From Verrucomicrobiota bacterium (GTDB taxonomy: Bacteria; Verrucomicrobiota; Kiritimatiellia; CAIQIC01; Lenti-01), in assembly GCA_022709625.1 (NCBI GenBank), contig JAKLIL010000103.1:1-6684 (forward strand): a stretch of 6,684 bases of DNA, written 5' to 3'. Below the pieces are notes generated by a model that had not been told where the DNA came from, did no database searches, and saw nothing but the letters and a program-made list of their open reading frames with translations. Below, in pieces: positions 5,990-6,684 of the stretch (positions within the stretch are counted from its first letter, which is position 1; each line of letters starts with the position of its first letter). Made by a program: the position numbers and the translations under genes.

Positions 5990-6214
5990 ATCAAGCCGAA
6001 TTCTCCTTGAATTTCCGATCCGGCGAGCGATCCCAAAACCGCGTGAAATCCAGCCAGATGGAATTCAGACTCGCCCCGCCCCCCTTATCGTTATCAAAAG
6101 GTTTACCTTCATATTGATTTTGTAAACTTAAGGATTACATTAGAAGGCATAAAGCAAACCGAATTGAGTCGTAAGTTCAAAGCAGCATCAAAATGTAAAT
6201 TTAGGGTTGTCAGA
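5990..6214. other. Divergent intergenic region with a sharp drop in GC content
   Basis: This spacer separates the ATPase and AbiEi genes. Up to about 6085 it is GC-rich and ends in a C-rich run. From there to 6214 it is markedly AT-rich, as expected of a promoter region or an island boundary. The AbiEi reading frame stays open upstream of 6215, but the composition and lack of family similarity argue against coding. No repeat or RNA gene is evident. Confidence 0.5.
6114..6141 (+). promoter_or_regulatory. Possible sigma-70-like promoter for the AbiEi gene
   Basis: TTGATT (6114-6119) and TACATT (6136-6141) are separated by 16 bases, each matching 4 of 6 consensus positions, in the AT-rich stretch upstream of the gene. 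AT-rich DNA yields such matches by chance, and promoter consensus in this organism group is uncertain. Confidence 0.25.
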
Positions 6215-6684
6215 ATGGCATCCAAATTAAACCAGTTGTTGAAGCAGTGGCCGAAAGGGACAGTGGCTACCGCCACATGGCTTCAAAAGAACGGCGTTTA
6301 TCGCCAGCTGGCCCGGCAGTATGTGGCCAGCGGGTGGATAGAGTCGTTGGGGCATGGGGCATTCGTGCGCGCCGGCGAGAAAGCGGATTGGCTGGGCGGG
6401 CTCTATGCGCTGCAAACGCAATTGGGGCTTGGAATCCACGTGGCGGCTTCCACCGCCCTGTCGATGAAGGGGCTCGGCCATTTCCTGCCTTTGGGCGAGA
6501 ATGCCGAAGTCCAGTTGTTCGGTGAACGCCGTAATAAGCTGCCGGCATGGTTTGCGCATCACCCCTGGGGCGTACAGGTCATGTACCACACGCCAAAGTT
6601 GCTTTCATCGTCCGACCCGGCCAGCTTCACAACCGTGGAGCATGGGGCATTTGAGGTTCGAATAGCCGCTCCGGAATGCGCCAT
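6215..6684 (+). CDS. Type IV toxin-antitoxin AbiEi-family antitoxin (3' truncated by window)
   Basis: From the ATG at 6215, 156 complete codons stay open to the window edge. An AGGG at 6203-6206 lies 8 bases upstream as a weak ribosome-binding site. The N-terminus (about 1-50) is the AbiEi-type winged helix: LLKQWPKGTVATATWL, YRQLARQYVASGWIESLGHG and AFVRAG. The middle carries the family block WLGGLYALQTQLGLGIHVAA and then LGHFLPL, VQLFG and LPAWF. The last residues, VRIAAPECA, correspond to the conserved (S/A)xPERAxLE region, so the C-terminal part is missing. AbiEi proteins bind and repress their own promoter and counteract the AbiEii nucleotidyltransferase toxin, usually encoded immediately downstream, here outside the window. 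The gene is divergent from the ATPase gene. The family call is strong; a complete toxin-antitoxin pair is inferred only. Confidence 0.88.
   Translation, partial: MASKLNQLLKQWPKGTVATATWLQKNGVYRQLARQYVASGWIESLGHGAFVRAGEKADWLGGLYALQTQLGLGIHVAASTALSMKGLGHFLPLGENAEVQLFGERRNKLPAWFAHHPWGVQVMYHTPKLLSSSDPASFTTVEHGAFEVRIAAPECA

Noticed and set aside
5114..6010. Plus-strand open frame opposite the ATPase gene
   Set aside because: Glutamine/arginine-rich shadow; the minus strand carries Walker motifs and DUF4143.
6247..6525. Plus-strand open frame within the AbiEi region
   Set aside because: It is in a different frame from the AbiEi gene beginning at 6215, which has clear family similarity.

Overview
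The window looks like a chromosomal segment of a GC-rich bacterium, most plausibly from the Verrucomicrobiota / Kiritimatiellota / Lentisphaerota / Planctomycetota group. Two things point there. One is a lipoprotein with an SHD1-like domain, a module common in that group. The other is a set of short hairpin-rich and tandem repeats that run through genes and the spacer between them. The taxonomic call is inferred from memory of such sequences, not from a database search.

Region 1 (1-2954, plus strand, very GC-rich) is a probable operon. It holds the 3' end of an RluA-family pseudouridine synthase, a B12-binding DUF4080-type radical SAM protein whose ATG overlaps the preceding stop (TGATG), and a COG1313 / PflX-type radical SAM protein. 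Repeat DNA is the striking feature. A five-unit GTCTNNN heptamer tract is read through in the pseudouridine synthase. An array of about 200 bp with three clear hairpins plus a 26-bp element is read through in the B12-binding domain. A second, identical 26-bp copy supplies the stop codon of the first radical SAM gene and nearly all of the spacer to the second.

Region 2 (2955-3464) has no convincing protein gene. It contains several hairpins and may be a structured RNA or a 5' leader; it matches no RNA family that I recognise.

Region 3 (3465-6684) is less GC-rich in parts and looks accessory. It has a lipoprotein carrying a coiled coil, an SHD1-like domain and a staphylococcal-nuclease domain with its active site intact. 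A convergent AAA_14/DUF4143 ATPase lies on the minus strand, with its start codon inside a near-perfect hairpin overlapped by a tiny leader ORF. A divergent AbiEi-family antitoxin begins at 6215 and runs off the window. The AbiEi, ATPase and exported nuclease together suggest the edge of a defence or mobile island, but the partner AbiEii toxin would lie beyond the end. I see no insertion sequence, tRNA, rRNA or CRISPR array.
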